From contig NZ_JXQC01000003.1 of NCBI RefSeq assembly GCF_001305965.1, forward strand, positions 1 to 64,000: DNA of 64,000 bases. Reading direction: 5' to 3'. The notes under the pieces are model-generated. The model searched no databases. It was given only the letters and a program-made list of their open reading frames with translations, and was not told where the DNA came from. Of the stretch, positions 1 to 7,674 are shown piece after piece. The position numbers and the translations under genes are program-made. The stretch is from Erythrobacter sp. SG61-1L (GTDB lineage Bacteria > Pseudomonadota > Alphaproteobacteria > Sphingomonadales > Sphingomonadaceae). The stretch's first letter is position 1, and every line of letters starts with the position of its first letter.

Positions 1-2
1 CC

Positions 3-797
3 GTGATCGGCGGATTGAACCGCATCGGGCTGTGGACTCTCTATATGAAGGAGGTCCGCCGTTTTCTCAAGGTCCAGACCCAGACTGTCTGGGCCCCGGC
101 GGTAACAACCTTGCTGTTTCTGGTGATTTTCACCGTTGCACTGGGCCGCGGCGGGCGTGAAGTGCTGGGCGTGCCCTTCGCCAGCTTCGTCGCGCCGGGC
201 CTGATCATGATGGGCATGATGCAGAATGCCTTCGCCAATTCCAGCTTCTCGCTGCTGGGCGGCAAGATGCAGGGCACCATCGTCGATTACCTGATGCCGC
301 CGCTTTCCGAAGGGGAATTGATGATCGGCATCGTCGGCGCGGCAATGACGCGCGCGATCATGGTGGGCCTTGCGGTGGCGGCCGCCATGCTGCTGTGGCC
401 GGGAGTCACACTGCATGCCGCGCATCCCTGGGCGATCGTGTGGTTCGGCCTGATGGGATCGATGCTGCTGGCGCTGATGGGGCTGATGACATCGTTGTGG
501 GCCGACAAGTTCGATCATGCCGCGGCGGTTACCAATTTCGTGATCCAGCCGCTCTCGCTGCTGTCGGGCACGTTCTACGTGATCCACAACCTTGCCCCCG
601 CCTTCCAGGCGGTGAGCCGCGCCAATCCGTTCTTCTACGTGATCTCGGGCTTCCGCTTCGGCTTTCTGGGCGCCAGCGACATCGGCAATACCAATCAGGC
701 CGTGCTGGGCGCGGCTGTGGGGCTGGGCCTGTTCAACCTCCTCTTCGGCTTCATCTGCTACCGCGTGCTGAAGAGCGGGTGGAAGCTGAAAAGCTGA
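3..797 (+). CDS. ABC-2 type transporter permease
   Basis: An integral membrane permease of the ABC-2 family (YadH/NodJ-like), the membrane half of an ATP-driven exporter; its substrate cannot be read from the sequence. About six hydrophobic segments are visible, the first near residues 28-48 (LLFLVIFTVAL), with the family-typical central stretch around DYLMPPLSEGELM and a conserved NPFFYVISGFRFG near residue 210. The length, 264 residues, is usual for the family. The reading frame opens with GTG at base 3, so the true start may lie left of the window, and an ATPase gene probably precedes it. Converges on the lipoprotein gene that follows. Confidence 0.88.
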   Translation: MIGGLNRIGLWTLYMKEVRRFLKVQTQTVWAPAVTTLLFLVIFTVALGRGGREVLGVPFASFVAPGLIMMGMMQNAFANSSFSLLGGKMQGTIVDYLMPPLSEGELMIGIVGAAMTRAIMVGLAVAAAMLLWPGVTLHAAHPWAIVWFGLMGSMLLALMGLMTSLWADKFDHAAAVTNFVIQPLSLLSGTFYVIHNLAPAFQAVSRANPFFYVISGFRFGFLGASDIGNTNQAVLGAAVGLGLFNLLFGFICYRVLKSGWKLKS

Positions 798-807
798 GCC
801 GGGCCGG

Positions 808-1404
808 TCAGGAACCGCCCCCGTCGAAGGTCCTTATCTGGCGCCGGACATCGCGCATGGTTGCGCCTGCGGACAGCATCGTATCGTCCACATCCTCGCC
901 GTGCTTCATGCTCTGGCACAGCGTCTCGTCAGCGCCGCCGTAATCCGGGTCTGCAGTGTCGCAGGGGCAGTAATCGCCCAGGCAGCGCGGCGTTCCCGCG
1001 GGTTCCGGCGGAGCTTCGTAATCGGCCGCCAGCGGCAGGGGCGCGGGCGCGCTGTGCGTCTCGTCCACCGGCGAATCGATATCGATGCCGCCGGCTGCAT
1101 CCGTGCCGTAGCAGCGGCTGGTCATGGTGCTGAACTGATCGTCCGAAAGCAGCACTACGCCGGTATCTGCCGCATGGTAGAAGGGCTGGAAGCCGACATA
1201 GGCGCCATAGCCGTTCTTTGAATTATATTCCCCGCGGATCAGCGCGGGATCGTCAGGACAGGCGGAAACTTCGCGGAATTGCGTGGCATCCGGGTCTTTC
1301 ATCGCGCGGCGCACGGCATCCTCGGCCTGTCGCACCTCGCTGTTGCAGGCGGCGGCAAGGCAGCAAAGCGCGATCAGGCCGGGCAGGCGGAAATGGCGTT
1401 TCAT
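808..1404 (-). CDS. hypothetical lipoprotein
   Basis: Unrecognised 198-residue lipoprotein. The N-terminus MKRHFRLPGLIALCCLAAAC is a signal peptide ending in a lipobox (LAAAC), so the mature protein should be lipid-anchored at Cys20. The mature part starts with a short charged helix (EDAVRRAMKDPDATQFREV) of the kind seen in small proteins with a 'KDPxSAQFR' motif, then a Cys-containing region. Several cysteines toward the C-terminus (CLGDYCPC) might form disulfides. The start is supported by the signal peptide. Function unknown. Confidence 0.7.
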   Translation of the reverse strand: MKRHFRLPGLIALCCLAAACNSEVRQAEDAVRRAMKDPDATQFREVSACPDDPALIRGEYNSKNGYGAYVGFQPFYHAADTGVVLLSDDQFSTMTSRCYGTDAAGGIDIDSPVDETHSAPAPLPLAADYEAPPEPAGTPRCLGDYCPCDTADPDYGGADETLCQSMKHGEDVDDTMLSAGATMRDVRRQIRTFDGGGS

Positions 1405-1468
1405 CCGCCCTGCTTATGGCGCGCTGCCGCCTATGTCTCGGCCCGAACGGTCCGAATGGAAATCTGTT

Positions 1469-2053
1469 TCAGAAGGTGGGCCGCGCCGCCCGATCCATTG
1501 CCTCGCGCAGCCGGCTCTCGACCATACGGACATTGGGAATGTCTGGCAGTTCGAAAGAGCCGCTCCGCGCATCGCCGGGCGCCCGGTCAGCCAGTTCGAT
1601 CCGCAAGGTGCCCGAACCATCCCGCGATTCGGTGCGCTGCAGGCCGCCCACGCGGCTTACGGGCAGGCTCTGCACATCCAGCTTGCCTGCCTTCTGCAGC
1701 CGCAGCACACGCTGGTCGGTAATGGCGAACAGAGTGCGCCGCGCGCGTAGCGGGGCGAGAAAGGGCGAGGCCAGCATTCCGAAGCCCACCAGAACGAAGG
1801 GCAGGCCGAACAGGGGGAACACCCAGTCGATCAGTCCCCAGCCGCCGGCGTCGGGCACAGCCTGAGTCGCCGTCCAGGCCATGCCGGTCCAGAACAGGGC
1901 AAAGGCCGTCCAGGGAATGGCGAAAAGCCACATGACAAGCGAGGCAGGCCGGAAGCGGCCGAGCGGGCGGCCCTGCCACAATATGCGCTCTCCGGGCTGC
2001 AATTCCTGCCGCAGCAAGGCATTGAGCGGATCTGGCAGATAGGGATCGTCCAT
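1469..2053 (-). CDS. membrane protein with bacterial PH-like domain
   Basis: A 194-residue membrane protein. It has an N-terminal cytoplasmic stretch containing ERILWQGRP, two hydrophobic helices (about residues 38-62 and 76-100), then a soluble domain starting FAITDQRVLRLQ. WxGxP followed by two membrane helices and 'TDQRV' is the typical arrangement of bacterial PH-like (bPH) membrane proteins. The biochemical role of the family is not established. Same strand as the HspQ gene, 83 bases downstream of it. Confidence 0.7.
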   Translation of the reverse strand: MDDPYLPDPLNALLRQELQPGERILWQGRPLGRFRPASLVMWLFAIPWTAFALFWTGMAWTATQAVPDAGGWGLIDWVFPLFGLPFVLVGFGMLASPFLAPLRARRTLFAITDQRVLRLQKAGKLDVQSLPVSRVGGLQRTESRDGSGTLRIELADRAPGDARSGSFELPDIPNVRMVESRLREAMDRAARPTF

Positions 2054-2136
2054 CGCTACCTGATGCCCAATGCTGCAGGGCAGGGCAATCGCGGAAAGCC
2101 TCCGGGCCAGTGGCGCGGAGGTACCAGCGGGAACGA

Positions 2137-2517
2137 TCAGTGCGTCAGGCGGCGGCGCAGGCGATAGCGGCCTTCGGCGAAATCGTCGAACAGCTGGGCT
2201 ACGCTGGGGTGATCCACCGGGCCGCCTTCGCTGTCGGCCATCAGGTTCTGCTGGCTGACATAGGCGACATAGGACGAATCGTCATTCTCTGCGAGCAGGT
2301 GGTAAAAGGGCTGATCCCGGCGTGGACGCATGTCCTTGGGGATGGCCTCGTACCATTCCTCGCTATTGGCGAAGACGGGGTCGATATCGAAAACTACGCC
2401 GCGGAAATCGAACAGCTTGTGCTTCACCACGTCGCCGATGGCGAAACGGGCTTCGGCATGAAGGGGGGCGTCGATTCGGCGGCCGGCCTGGGCAGAAAAG
2501 AAATGGGCACGATCCAT
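2137..2517 (-). CDS. hspQ: heat shock protein HspQ (hemimethylated DNA-binding domain family)
   Basis: A 126-residue protein of the HspQ/YccV family. The family's core is present: ARFAIGDVVKHKLFDFRGVV, then DPVFANSEEWYEAIP and PFYHLLAENDDSSYVAYVSQ, with a terminal charged tail. In E. coli HspQ is a small heat-shock protein that binds hemimethylated DNA and acts as an adaptor or specificity factor for Lon; the role here is inferred from family. The reading frame extends much further upstream, but the ATG at 2517 gives the normal family length and the conserved N-terminus, and the extension overlaps the tRNA gene. Confidence 0.85.
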   Translation of the reverse strand: MDRAHFFSAQAGRRIDAPLHAEARFAIGDVVKHKLFDFRGVVFDIDPVFANSEEWYEAIPKDMRPRRDQPFYHLLAENDDSSYVAYVSQQNLMADSEGGPVDHPSVAQLFDDFAEGRYRLRRRLTH

Positions 2518-2676
2518 GGCTGTGAATATAGTTTGCCGGGAAGGCGAAACAAGCGGCCCTTTGCGGGCGTCCCCGCATTTGTAACGGTTTGGGGCTTGGC
2601 AAGTGCCGAGCCTTCGGCTAACCGCGCGCTTCCCGGCCCTCGGGCGCGCATCCGCCGCGCCCAGAACACCCGATAC

Positions 2677-2766
<90 letters not shown>

Positions 2767-3143
2767 CAAGCCATTGATATTATTGGGTATTCTCTGAACT
2801 CGCGCCAGAACCGCGCGGTTCTGCGCGCGCCTGCGCGAGCATCTGTGTGCCCCTGCCCGATGGATCGGCCGGAAGGCCCCGGTTTTCGCTTCCGGTCTCT
2901 GCGACCCTTGGCCCACACACCCTTTGCCACCTGTTATCAGTTTTTTCGAACAGATGTTTCCGCATCCGGATTCGCCGGTCCTGGCCACAACTCCAGCAAT
3001 TCTGCGGGGTGGCGAGCAGCGGGCGCAATCTGGTGTTTCCGGCCACCGCAAAGATAACAGGCAAATATCAGGACCTGATCACGGTTGGATCACGCAGGTA
3101 TCACGACCTGATCAGGGTCAGATCAGGAATGTTGCAGGACCTG
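2767..3143. other. non-coding boundary between tRNA-Ser and recombinase island
   Basis: No gene with protein-like composition is visible here. The stretch contains short repeats of a CCTGTTATC/CCTGATCA type: direct copies of CCTGTTATC at 2930-2938 and 3140-3148, an inverted copy at 3053-3061, and the 16-base repeats described separately. It is the likely place for a recombinase attachment site or a regulatory region. Confidence 0.5.
3066..3114. repeat. two 16-bp direct repeats 33 bp apart
   Basis: TATCAGGACCTGATCA at 3066-3081 and TATCACGACCTGATCA at 3099-3114 differ at one base. Their starts are 33 bases apart, about three helical turns. Each contains a TGATCAGGTC-type core when read on the minus strand. 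They sit about 30 bases beyond the stop codon of the recombinase gene. Confidence 0.7.
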
Positions 3144-4739
3144 TTATCTGTGCAGGTGCAATGCAAACCCGAACCTGTCGCGCTGCGCGTCCCATGCGAG
3201 CGGAAAGCCTTCGGCCATGAGCTCGGCCAGGGTGACGCCGGCCGGCTGGTGGCCGGCAAGGATCGCCTGCTGGATGTCGGGGGCAAGGAAAGCGAGCTGC
3301 ATCAGCCTGCGGTTCCAGGGATCATCGATCCCGCGTGCGTCGGCAAGGTGGGGAACCCGTGGGAGGTGATGGACCGCATGCTCCTCAAGGATGGCGTGCG
3401 CGCGGCGCAGGCCGGAGATCAGGGTCTGGTCGGGCCGGGCGCGCGCAGCGCCGGTTGCGTTGATGACCGAGCGGCGCCCGCCGCGCGGACGGACCGCGGC
3501 GGTGATGGTGATGCGCAGTTCGTCGGTAGTGAGTGTCTCGACCCTGTCGGCTGCATCAATCCGCTCATGCCAGCAGGCGTTGGCCGGACAGGTGAGATCG
3601 ATCACTGCCGATCGGGGATGAACCTCGACCCGGGTGAGGTGGGGCAGGAACCGCTCCCAACCGGCATGCGGTTCGCCTGACCAGAGCCGCAGGCGTTCGA
3701 GTACAAGCTCCTCGACCGGTTTGGCAGGAATGCGCCGCAGCGTACCTGCGGGCGCTGAGCGTCCCTGCTGCAGCGGGGCGGAGTTGTAGTAGCGGTAGCT
3801 CACCCCCCAGCGCCCGCGTGCATGCACCGGCGACATGCGGTTGCCGGCCGCATCGAACAGCAGCCCGGTGAGCGGAGCGGCCTGCGTCAGGGCAGCCTTT
3901 CGCCGGTGGATCTTTGCATCGAGCATGGCCTGCACCGCATCGAACAGCTCGCGCTCGATGATTGCCTCGTGCTGGCCGGGATATGTCCGGTCGCGATGCC
4001 TGATCTCGCCGACATAGATGCAGTTGCGCAGGATATGGAAGATCTGCCCGCGGTTAAGGATCGTGCCGCCCCGGACAGTGCCGCGCGATGTCGTCCATTG
4101 CCGCGAACGCACACCTTCGGCTTCGAGCTGCTGCTGAAGGACATGGACCGAGCCAAGTTCGAGATAGCGGGTGAAGATCGAGCGGACGAGCTCTGCCTCG
4201 CCTTCTATGATCTTCAGGCTGCGGTTATCCGGTTGGTAGCCCAGTGGCGGCAGGCCGCCCATCCACATACCCTTTGCCTTCGAGGCGGCGATCTTGTCGC
4301 GAATACGTTCGCCGGTGACCTCGCGCTCGAACTGCGCAAACGAGAGCAGCACGTTGAGGGTAAGCCTGCCCATCGAGGAGGTCGTATTGAACGCCTGGGT
4401 GACCGAGACGAATGATACCTCCCTGCGATCGAACGTCTCGACGATCCGGGCGAAGTCCGAGAGCGAGCGGGTCAAGCGGTCGACCTTGTAGACCACCACG
4501 ACATCAACCCGGCCTGCCTCAATGTCGGCGAGCAGACGGGCCAGACCGGGCCGGTCCATGTTGCCACCGGACCAGCCGCCATCGTCATACTGTGCCGGCA
4601 GGGCGACCCACCCTTCGCTCTTCTGCGAGGCGATATAGGCGAGGCAGGCCTCGCGCTGCGCATCAAGGCTGTTGAAGTCCTGTTCAAGCCCTTCCTCCGA
4701 GCTCTTGCGGGTGTAGATCGCGCAGCGCAGCCTGTTCAT
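3144..4739 (-). CDS. large serine recombinase (site-specific)
   Basis: A 531-residue serine integrase/recombinase that would cut and rejoin DNA at paired attachment sites. The N-terminal resolvase catalytic domain (about 1-150) shows AIYTRKSSEEG with the nucleophilic serine region, VYKVDRLTRSLSDFARI and the RIRDKIAASKAKGMWMGG transition. The 'Recombinase' DNA-binding domain follows (LGYQPDNRSLKIIEGEAELV, then GQIFHILRNCIYVGEIRH). The usual zinc-ribbon cysteines are replaced by LLFDAAGNRMSPVHARGRWG, as in a common alphaproteobacterial subgroup. Its ATG overlaps the stop of the DUF2924 gene by four bases, so the three genes 5442-3144 are a translationally coupled operon. Confidence 0.9.
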   Translation of the reverse strand: MNRLRCAIYTRKSSEEGLEQDFNSLDAQREACLAYIASQKSEGWVALPAQYDDGGWSGGNMDRPGLARLLADIEAGRVDVVVVYKVDRLTRSLSDFARIVETFDRREVSFVSVTQAFNTTSSMGRLTLNVLLSFAQFEREVTGERIRDKIAASKAKGMWMGGLPPLGYQPDNRSLKIIEGEAELVRSIFTRYLELGSVHVLQQQLEAEGVRSRQWTTSRGTVRGGTILNRGQIFHILRNCIYVGEIRHRDRTYPGQHEAIIERELFDAVQAMLDAKIHRRKAALTQAAPLTGLLFDAAGNRMSPVHARGRWGVSYRYYNSAPLQQGRSAPAGTLRRIPAKPVEELVLERLRLWSGEPHAGWERFLPHLTRVEVHPRSAVIDLTCPANACWHERIDAADRVETLTTDELRITITAAVRPRGGRRSVINATGAARARPDQTLISGLRRAHAILEEHAVHHLPRVPHLADARGIDDPWNRRLMQLAFLAPDIQQAILAGHQPAGVTLAELMAEGFPLAWDAQRDRFGFALHLHR

Positions 4740-5131
4740 GCTGGATCCCTCAGGCCGAAGAAGCGCGGACCGTTCCAGCGGGTGCCGGTGATGTGGCGGG
4801 CGATCTGCGACAGGCTCTTCCAGTGCCGCCCGTCATGGATGAACCCCTTGTCCGCGATCTCGACCCGGTACACGGCTCCCTGCCACTCGCGGGTCAGGAT
4901 GCTGCCGGCTGCGAGCACACTCTCCGGACCGGTCGCGCCCCCCCTGATCTGCTTGCGGGTGGCGGCATCGAGACCGCCGCAGCTGTCCGCCTGGATGCGC
5001 CATGCCAGTACCAGCCGAAGGAGCGCGGCCGAGCGCAGGCGCGGTGGCGGGCCATATTGCCGCTGCCACCGCGCGCGCAGGGCCGGGAGGTCTTCGGCGG
5101 CGATCGCCGCGAGTTCCCGGGCGATGTTCAC
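4736..5131 (-). CDS. DUF2924 family protein
   Basis: A 131-residue protein matching the DUF2924 pattern: an N-terminal helix with DLPALRARWQRQYGPPP, a middle helical part, then GSILTREWQGAVYRVEI, GFIHDGRHWKSLSQIARHITGTRWNGPRFFGL at the C-terminus. DUF2924 proteins are found in phage and island recombinase cassettes, and the C-terminal half resembles a small DNA-binding module; the exact role is unknown. It overlaps both neighbours by four bases (ATGA), so its expression is tied to the recombinase. Confidence 0.82.
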   Translation of the reverse strand: MNIARELAAIAAEDLPALRARWQRQYGPPPRLRSAALLRLVLAWRIQADSCGGLDAATRKQIRGGATGPESVLAAGSILTREWQGAVYRVEIADKGFIHDGRHWKSLSQIARHITGTRWNGPRFFGLRDPA

Positions 5132-5442
5132 GAGGCCGCCTTCCCGGCAATGATACGATAGACCCGGCCGGCGTCTTCCTTCTGCGACACCAGTTCGTGA
5201 CTGAGCTTCTTGCGCACCGTTCCGGCGAGGAAGCCGCGGACGGAGTGTTGCTGCCAGCCGGTAGCCTCCATCATCGCGGCGATGGTCGCGCCCGCCGGCT
5301 TCGACAGCATTGCGACCAGCGTATCGCCCTTCGAGAGTGCCTTCGCTTTCGGTGTGGCCGCTGCCCTGGTCGTCTTCGCCGCAGTTCCTGCGGTGCGGGC
5401 CGTGCGCGGCTTGGCGGCAGCGGTGTTTTCAGTTTTCGTCAT
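5128..5442 (-). CDS. DUF3489 domain protein
   Basis: A 104-residue basic protein. The first 40 residues are a low-complexity Lys/Ala/Thr tail (histone H1-like). The remainder is a small winged-helix-like DUF3489 domain with the signature KGDTLVAMLSKPAGATIAAM followed by TGWQQHSVRGFLAGTVRKKL. This is the first gene of the coupled cassette ending in the serine recombinase, and the fold suggests a DNA-binding accessory factor. Function inferred from context only. Confidence 0.8.
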   Translation of the reverse strand: MTKTENTAAAKPRTARTAGTAAKTTRAAATPKAKALSKGDTLVAMLSKPAGATIAAMMEATGWQQHSVRGFLAGTVRKKLSHELVSQKEDAGRVYRIIAGKAAS

Positions 5443-5822
5443 TTCGATGCTCCTGTGTCAGCGCGGCGGTTCGCCGCACTGCTCACAGCCCCGAAAAGCA
5501 TGGTACCTGCGGGGCGCTGCCGGCGATCGGGGCGCCGGTGGAGCCCGTCCAATGGCGCTCTGTTCCGAAGGGAAGTCCAGTCCTTTGTCGGGCTCCCGCG
5601 AAAGAATGAACTTGCCTGCGGCAGACAGTCGAGCAAAGTGGCCCCGCTTCCCGTGAAAGCCGGGCGTGGAAACCCCATCGCTAGACGCTCGGTCGAGATA
5701 TCGGCCGGGTGGCATGCGCGCATGTCCAGCCGGCAACGGTAAAGGCGCATGCGCCTGATCCTAGCGACAGGTTTCCAACACCCGGCTTCGGCCGTCGCCC
5801 CGAGTGGACATAGGAGCGACTG
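5443..5822. other. intergenic region between divergent island genes
   Basis: About 380 bases separate the leftward recombinase operon from the rightward broken nuclease-like gene. I see no credible gene; the reading frames here have no family signature. The right half contains two perfect palindromes (listed separately) and is where divergent promoters would be expected. Confidence 0.5.
5713..5756. promoter_or_regulatory. two adjacent perfect palindromes (candidate operators)
   Basis: CATGCGCGCATG (5713-5724) and AGGCGCATGCGCCT (5743-5756) are both perfect palindromes. Their centres are 31 bases apart, about three helical turns. They share a GCGCATG core. They lie 67-110 bases upstream of the GTG start at 5823 and in the shared region with the recombinase operon, fitting a dimeric repressor that controls one or both directions. 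Confidence 0.45.
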
Positions 5823-6366
5823 GTGGAGCCAGAAGACAGCAGTGAAGGGGAGCAGCCATCGACCTGGCGGTTGCAGACCCACGGCTCGAAGATGGTCGAG
5901 CAGACCCTCGAATACCGCTTCCTTGCCGAGATGACCGCAGGCCTGCTGCGGCGCGGGTTGCACTATGAGATCCTGCGCGGCGACTTCGACACCAGCGGTT
6001 ACGACATCGTGATCGAGGTGGGTGGGTGGGATCATGCGGCATATTCAGCTCAAGGCGAGCATCGTCGGCGGCAAGGCCCGCCATGTACCGATCCACACTG
6101 CGCTCGCCGCCAAGCCGTCAGGCTGCGTGGTGCGTATGCGCTACGATCCGGGCACGCTCGACATCACCGGATGGGAGTGGTTTGGGGCAGAGCCCGGCGA
6201 GCCCCTGCCTGACCTCTCCGACCGGGTTGTTCGTCACACCAAAGGCGACAGTGAAGGGCGCAAGGGAGAACGGCCGCATCTGCGCGAGCTGAAGATATCG
6301 CGGTTCGAGAAGATTGCGATTCCCGCTGCGGTACTCGATCGATTGTTCGGGCCCGCTCTGAACTGA
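5823..6366 (+). pseudogene. PD-(D/E)XK nuclease-like protein, frameshifted by a GGTG repeat
   Basis: Two adjoining reading frames make one protein of about 180 residues. The first frame, from GTG 5823, gives MVEQTLEYRFLAEMTAGLLR and DTSGYDIVIEVGG; the second continues MRHIQLKASIVGGKARHVP and ends at RLFGPALN (6366). GYDIVIE followed by HIQLKAS has the spacing of a PD-(D/E)XK nuclease core (Asp, then QxK), suggesting an endonuclease-like fold. The frames are out of register because the tetranucleotide GGTG is present three times (6017-6028); with two copies the protein reads through as VIEVGGIMRHIQ. It is therefore broken, or off-phase, in this sequence. Confidence 0.65.
6017..6030 (+). repeat. 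GGTG tandem repeat (3 units) causing frameshift
   Basis: Three GGTG units followed by GG lie inside the nuclease-like gene. Removing one four-base unit restores a continuous reading frame across the junction. Confidence 0.75.
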
Positions 6367-6500
6367 CGAGTGTTCGCGAGGGCAGGTTTGAACGTTGTGT
6401 CGGAGGGCCAGGACCGGCCGCCTCCGAAATGGGACTGGCGACAAGCTGCCGTTCCCTCTGATCGAGGCCAACGTCAGCTACGCGCCTTCAATCCGGACGC

Positions 6501-7202
6501 TCAGAGCGGCAGATATTCCATCTTTATGCCCCAAAAGTCCGCCGGGGCGGCATACTTGTTAATCGTGTCGCTCGAACAATATGCGACCAATCCTGAAGGC
6601 GGCATCGCCGGCAGGGAAGGGGACCACCACACAAACCAGTACGGATTCGGGTAAGCTTCCTCTTTCCAATGCATCGTCATTTCGCGGCGTACGCCGAGCA
6701 GTTCCTTCAAAAGCGCTTTGGTGAACGGTCTGTCCTTCGCTTCCACTCCGAGCAGGATCTCGTACGGATCAGGACGGCCGTCGGTTTCGGGCATGACGAG
6801 CACGATATCGAGCTCATGGCATTTGCCGTAAAGATGGCCGGTAAGCGCCTTCGCGCCGCTGTCGGCACTGATCGCGAGGCACTCGATATCCACCCACAGC
6901 TCACCAACCGGACTGCCGTGTTCGTCGATGCGGATATAGGGCCAGTTCGTCCGGTCGATCGGGCCGCCCTTGGCGCGGAACGTGACCGACGTTCCGTGTA
7001 CCAGCGTGAAGCTGAGGAAGGGGCGCGCGTTCTTCAGTTCACGCATCACGGCGATCAGCGCGTGGAGCTCGTACGCCTTATCCTGCAGCGTCGCGCTCGC
7101 CAGCAACTGACCCGCCGTTAGACGATCCACGCCGAGATGCGATTTGAAAGCGGCTTCGAGCTTGGCCTTGATGGCGCCGGTGGTAGGCTTGCGCGTCGCC
7201 AT
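6501..7202 (-). CDS. hypothetical protein with PD-(D/E)XK-like motif
   Basis: A 233-residue soluble protein of no family I can name. Residues 128-155 read CHELDIVLVMPE... EILLGVEAKDR: an ELD acid followed by a hydrophobic strand with ExK, the hallmark of PD-(D/E)XK nuclease cores. A helical N-terminal region precedes it (TGAIKAKLEAAFKSHLG) and aromatic-rich PNPYWFVWW follows. The ATG at 7202 is preceded by a G-rich tract on its own strand (7212-7219 complement) that can serve as ribosome-binding site. It appears to be the last gene of a three-gene leftward operon, possibly a restriction or defence module; that role is inferred. Confidence 0.6.
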   Translation of the reverse strand: MATRKPTTGAIKAKLEAAFKSHLGVDRLTAGQLLASATLQDKAYELHALIAVMRELKNARPFLSFTLVHGTSVTFRAKGGPIDRTNWPYIRIDEHGSPVGELWVDIECLAISADSGAKALTGHLYGKCHELDIVLVMPETDGRPDPYEILLGVEAKDRPFTKALLKELLGVRREMTMHWKEEAYPNPYWFVWWSPSLPAMPPSGLVAYCSSDTINKYAAPADFWGIKMEYLPL

Positions 7203-7211
7203 CAGCGATCA

Positions 7212-7219
7212 CCCCCCCC
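7212..7219 (-). repeat. homopolymer of 8 G (minus strand) at a gene junction
   Basis: Eight Cs on the plus strand. On the coding strand the G tract lies eight bases before the ATG at 7202, so it doubles as a Shine-Dalgarno sequence, and its length decides whether the upstream gene stops at the TGATG junction (seven Gs) or runs on into the next gene out of frame (eight). Confidence 0.7.
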
Positions 7220-7545
7220 TCAGCCTCGGTGGCTCCGTCCCAATAGTTGCGGTCCTCGCCGTACAGCTCGTCAAGGAAACGTCGCAGTTCTCCGATCATC
7301 GCTGCGTTGCCGTCGAGGTGCTCATCGAGCCGCCGTATCTCGCCGCGGTCGCCAAAGGACACTGTAAAATCGGCCACGGGACGGCCTTCGGTTGTGCGCA
7401 GCAGACTGCCGAGGCTACGACGCTGCATATCGAGCGCCTCACCCGTTCGACCCTTCAAAAGGCGCATAAACGCGGCGACATAACGCCTCAGTCCGTCAAG
7501 CTCCGGGATGTCGGAGGCGACGTCCGTCCGCCGATCGAAGGCTTC

Positions 7546-7567
7546 CTCATCGCTTTCTCATCGCTTT
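7546..7567 (-). repeat. perfect 11-bp tandem duplication
   Basis: CTCATCGCTTT occurs at 7546-7556 and again at 7557-7567. Deleting one copy restores the reading frame of the gene on the minus strand: LIESDEEAFDRRTDVASD instead of LIESDEKAMRKPSIGGR ending at a stop. Confidence 0.85.
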
Positions 7568-7674
7568 CGATCAGCGCATCGGCCATCGCGCCATCCCACT
7601 CGGCATAGCCCGCGCGCACGACCAACAAGCGAAACTCGTCAAGCACCTCCTGCCAGTCGCGATCGCTGTAGTTC

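Noticed and set aside
5439-6035. 198-codon minus-strand frame
   Set aside because: It overlaps the palindromes and is antisense to the nuclease-like gene; no protein features.
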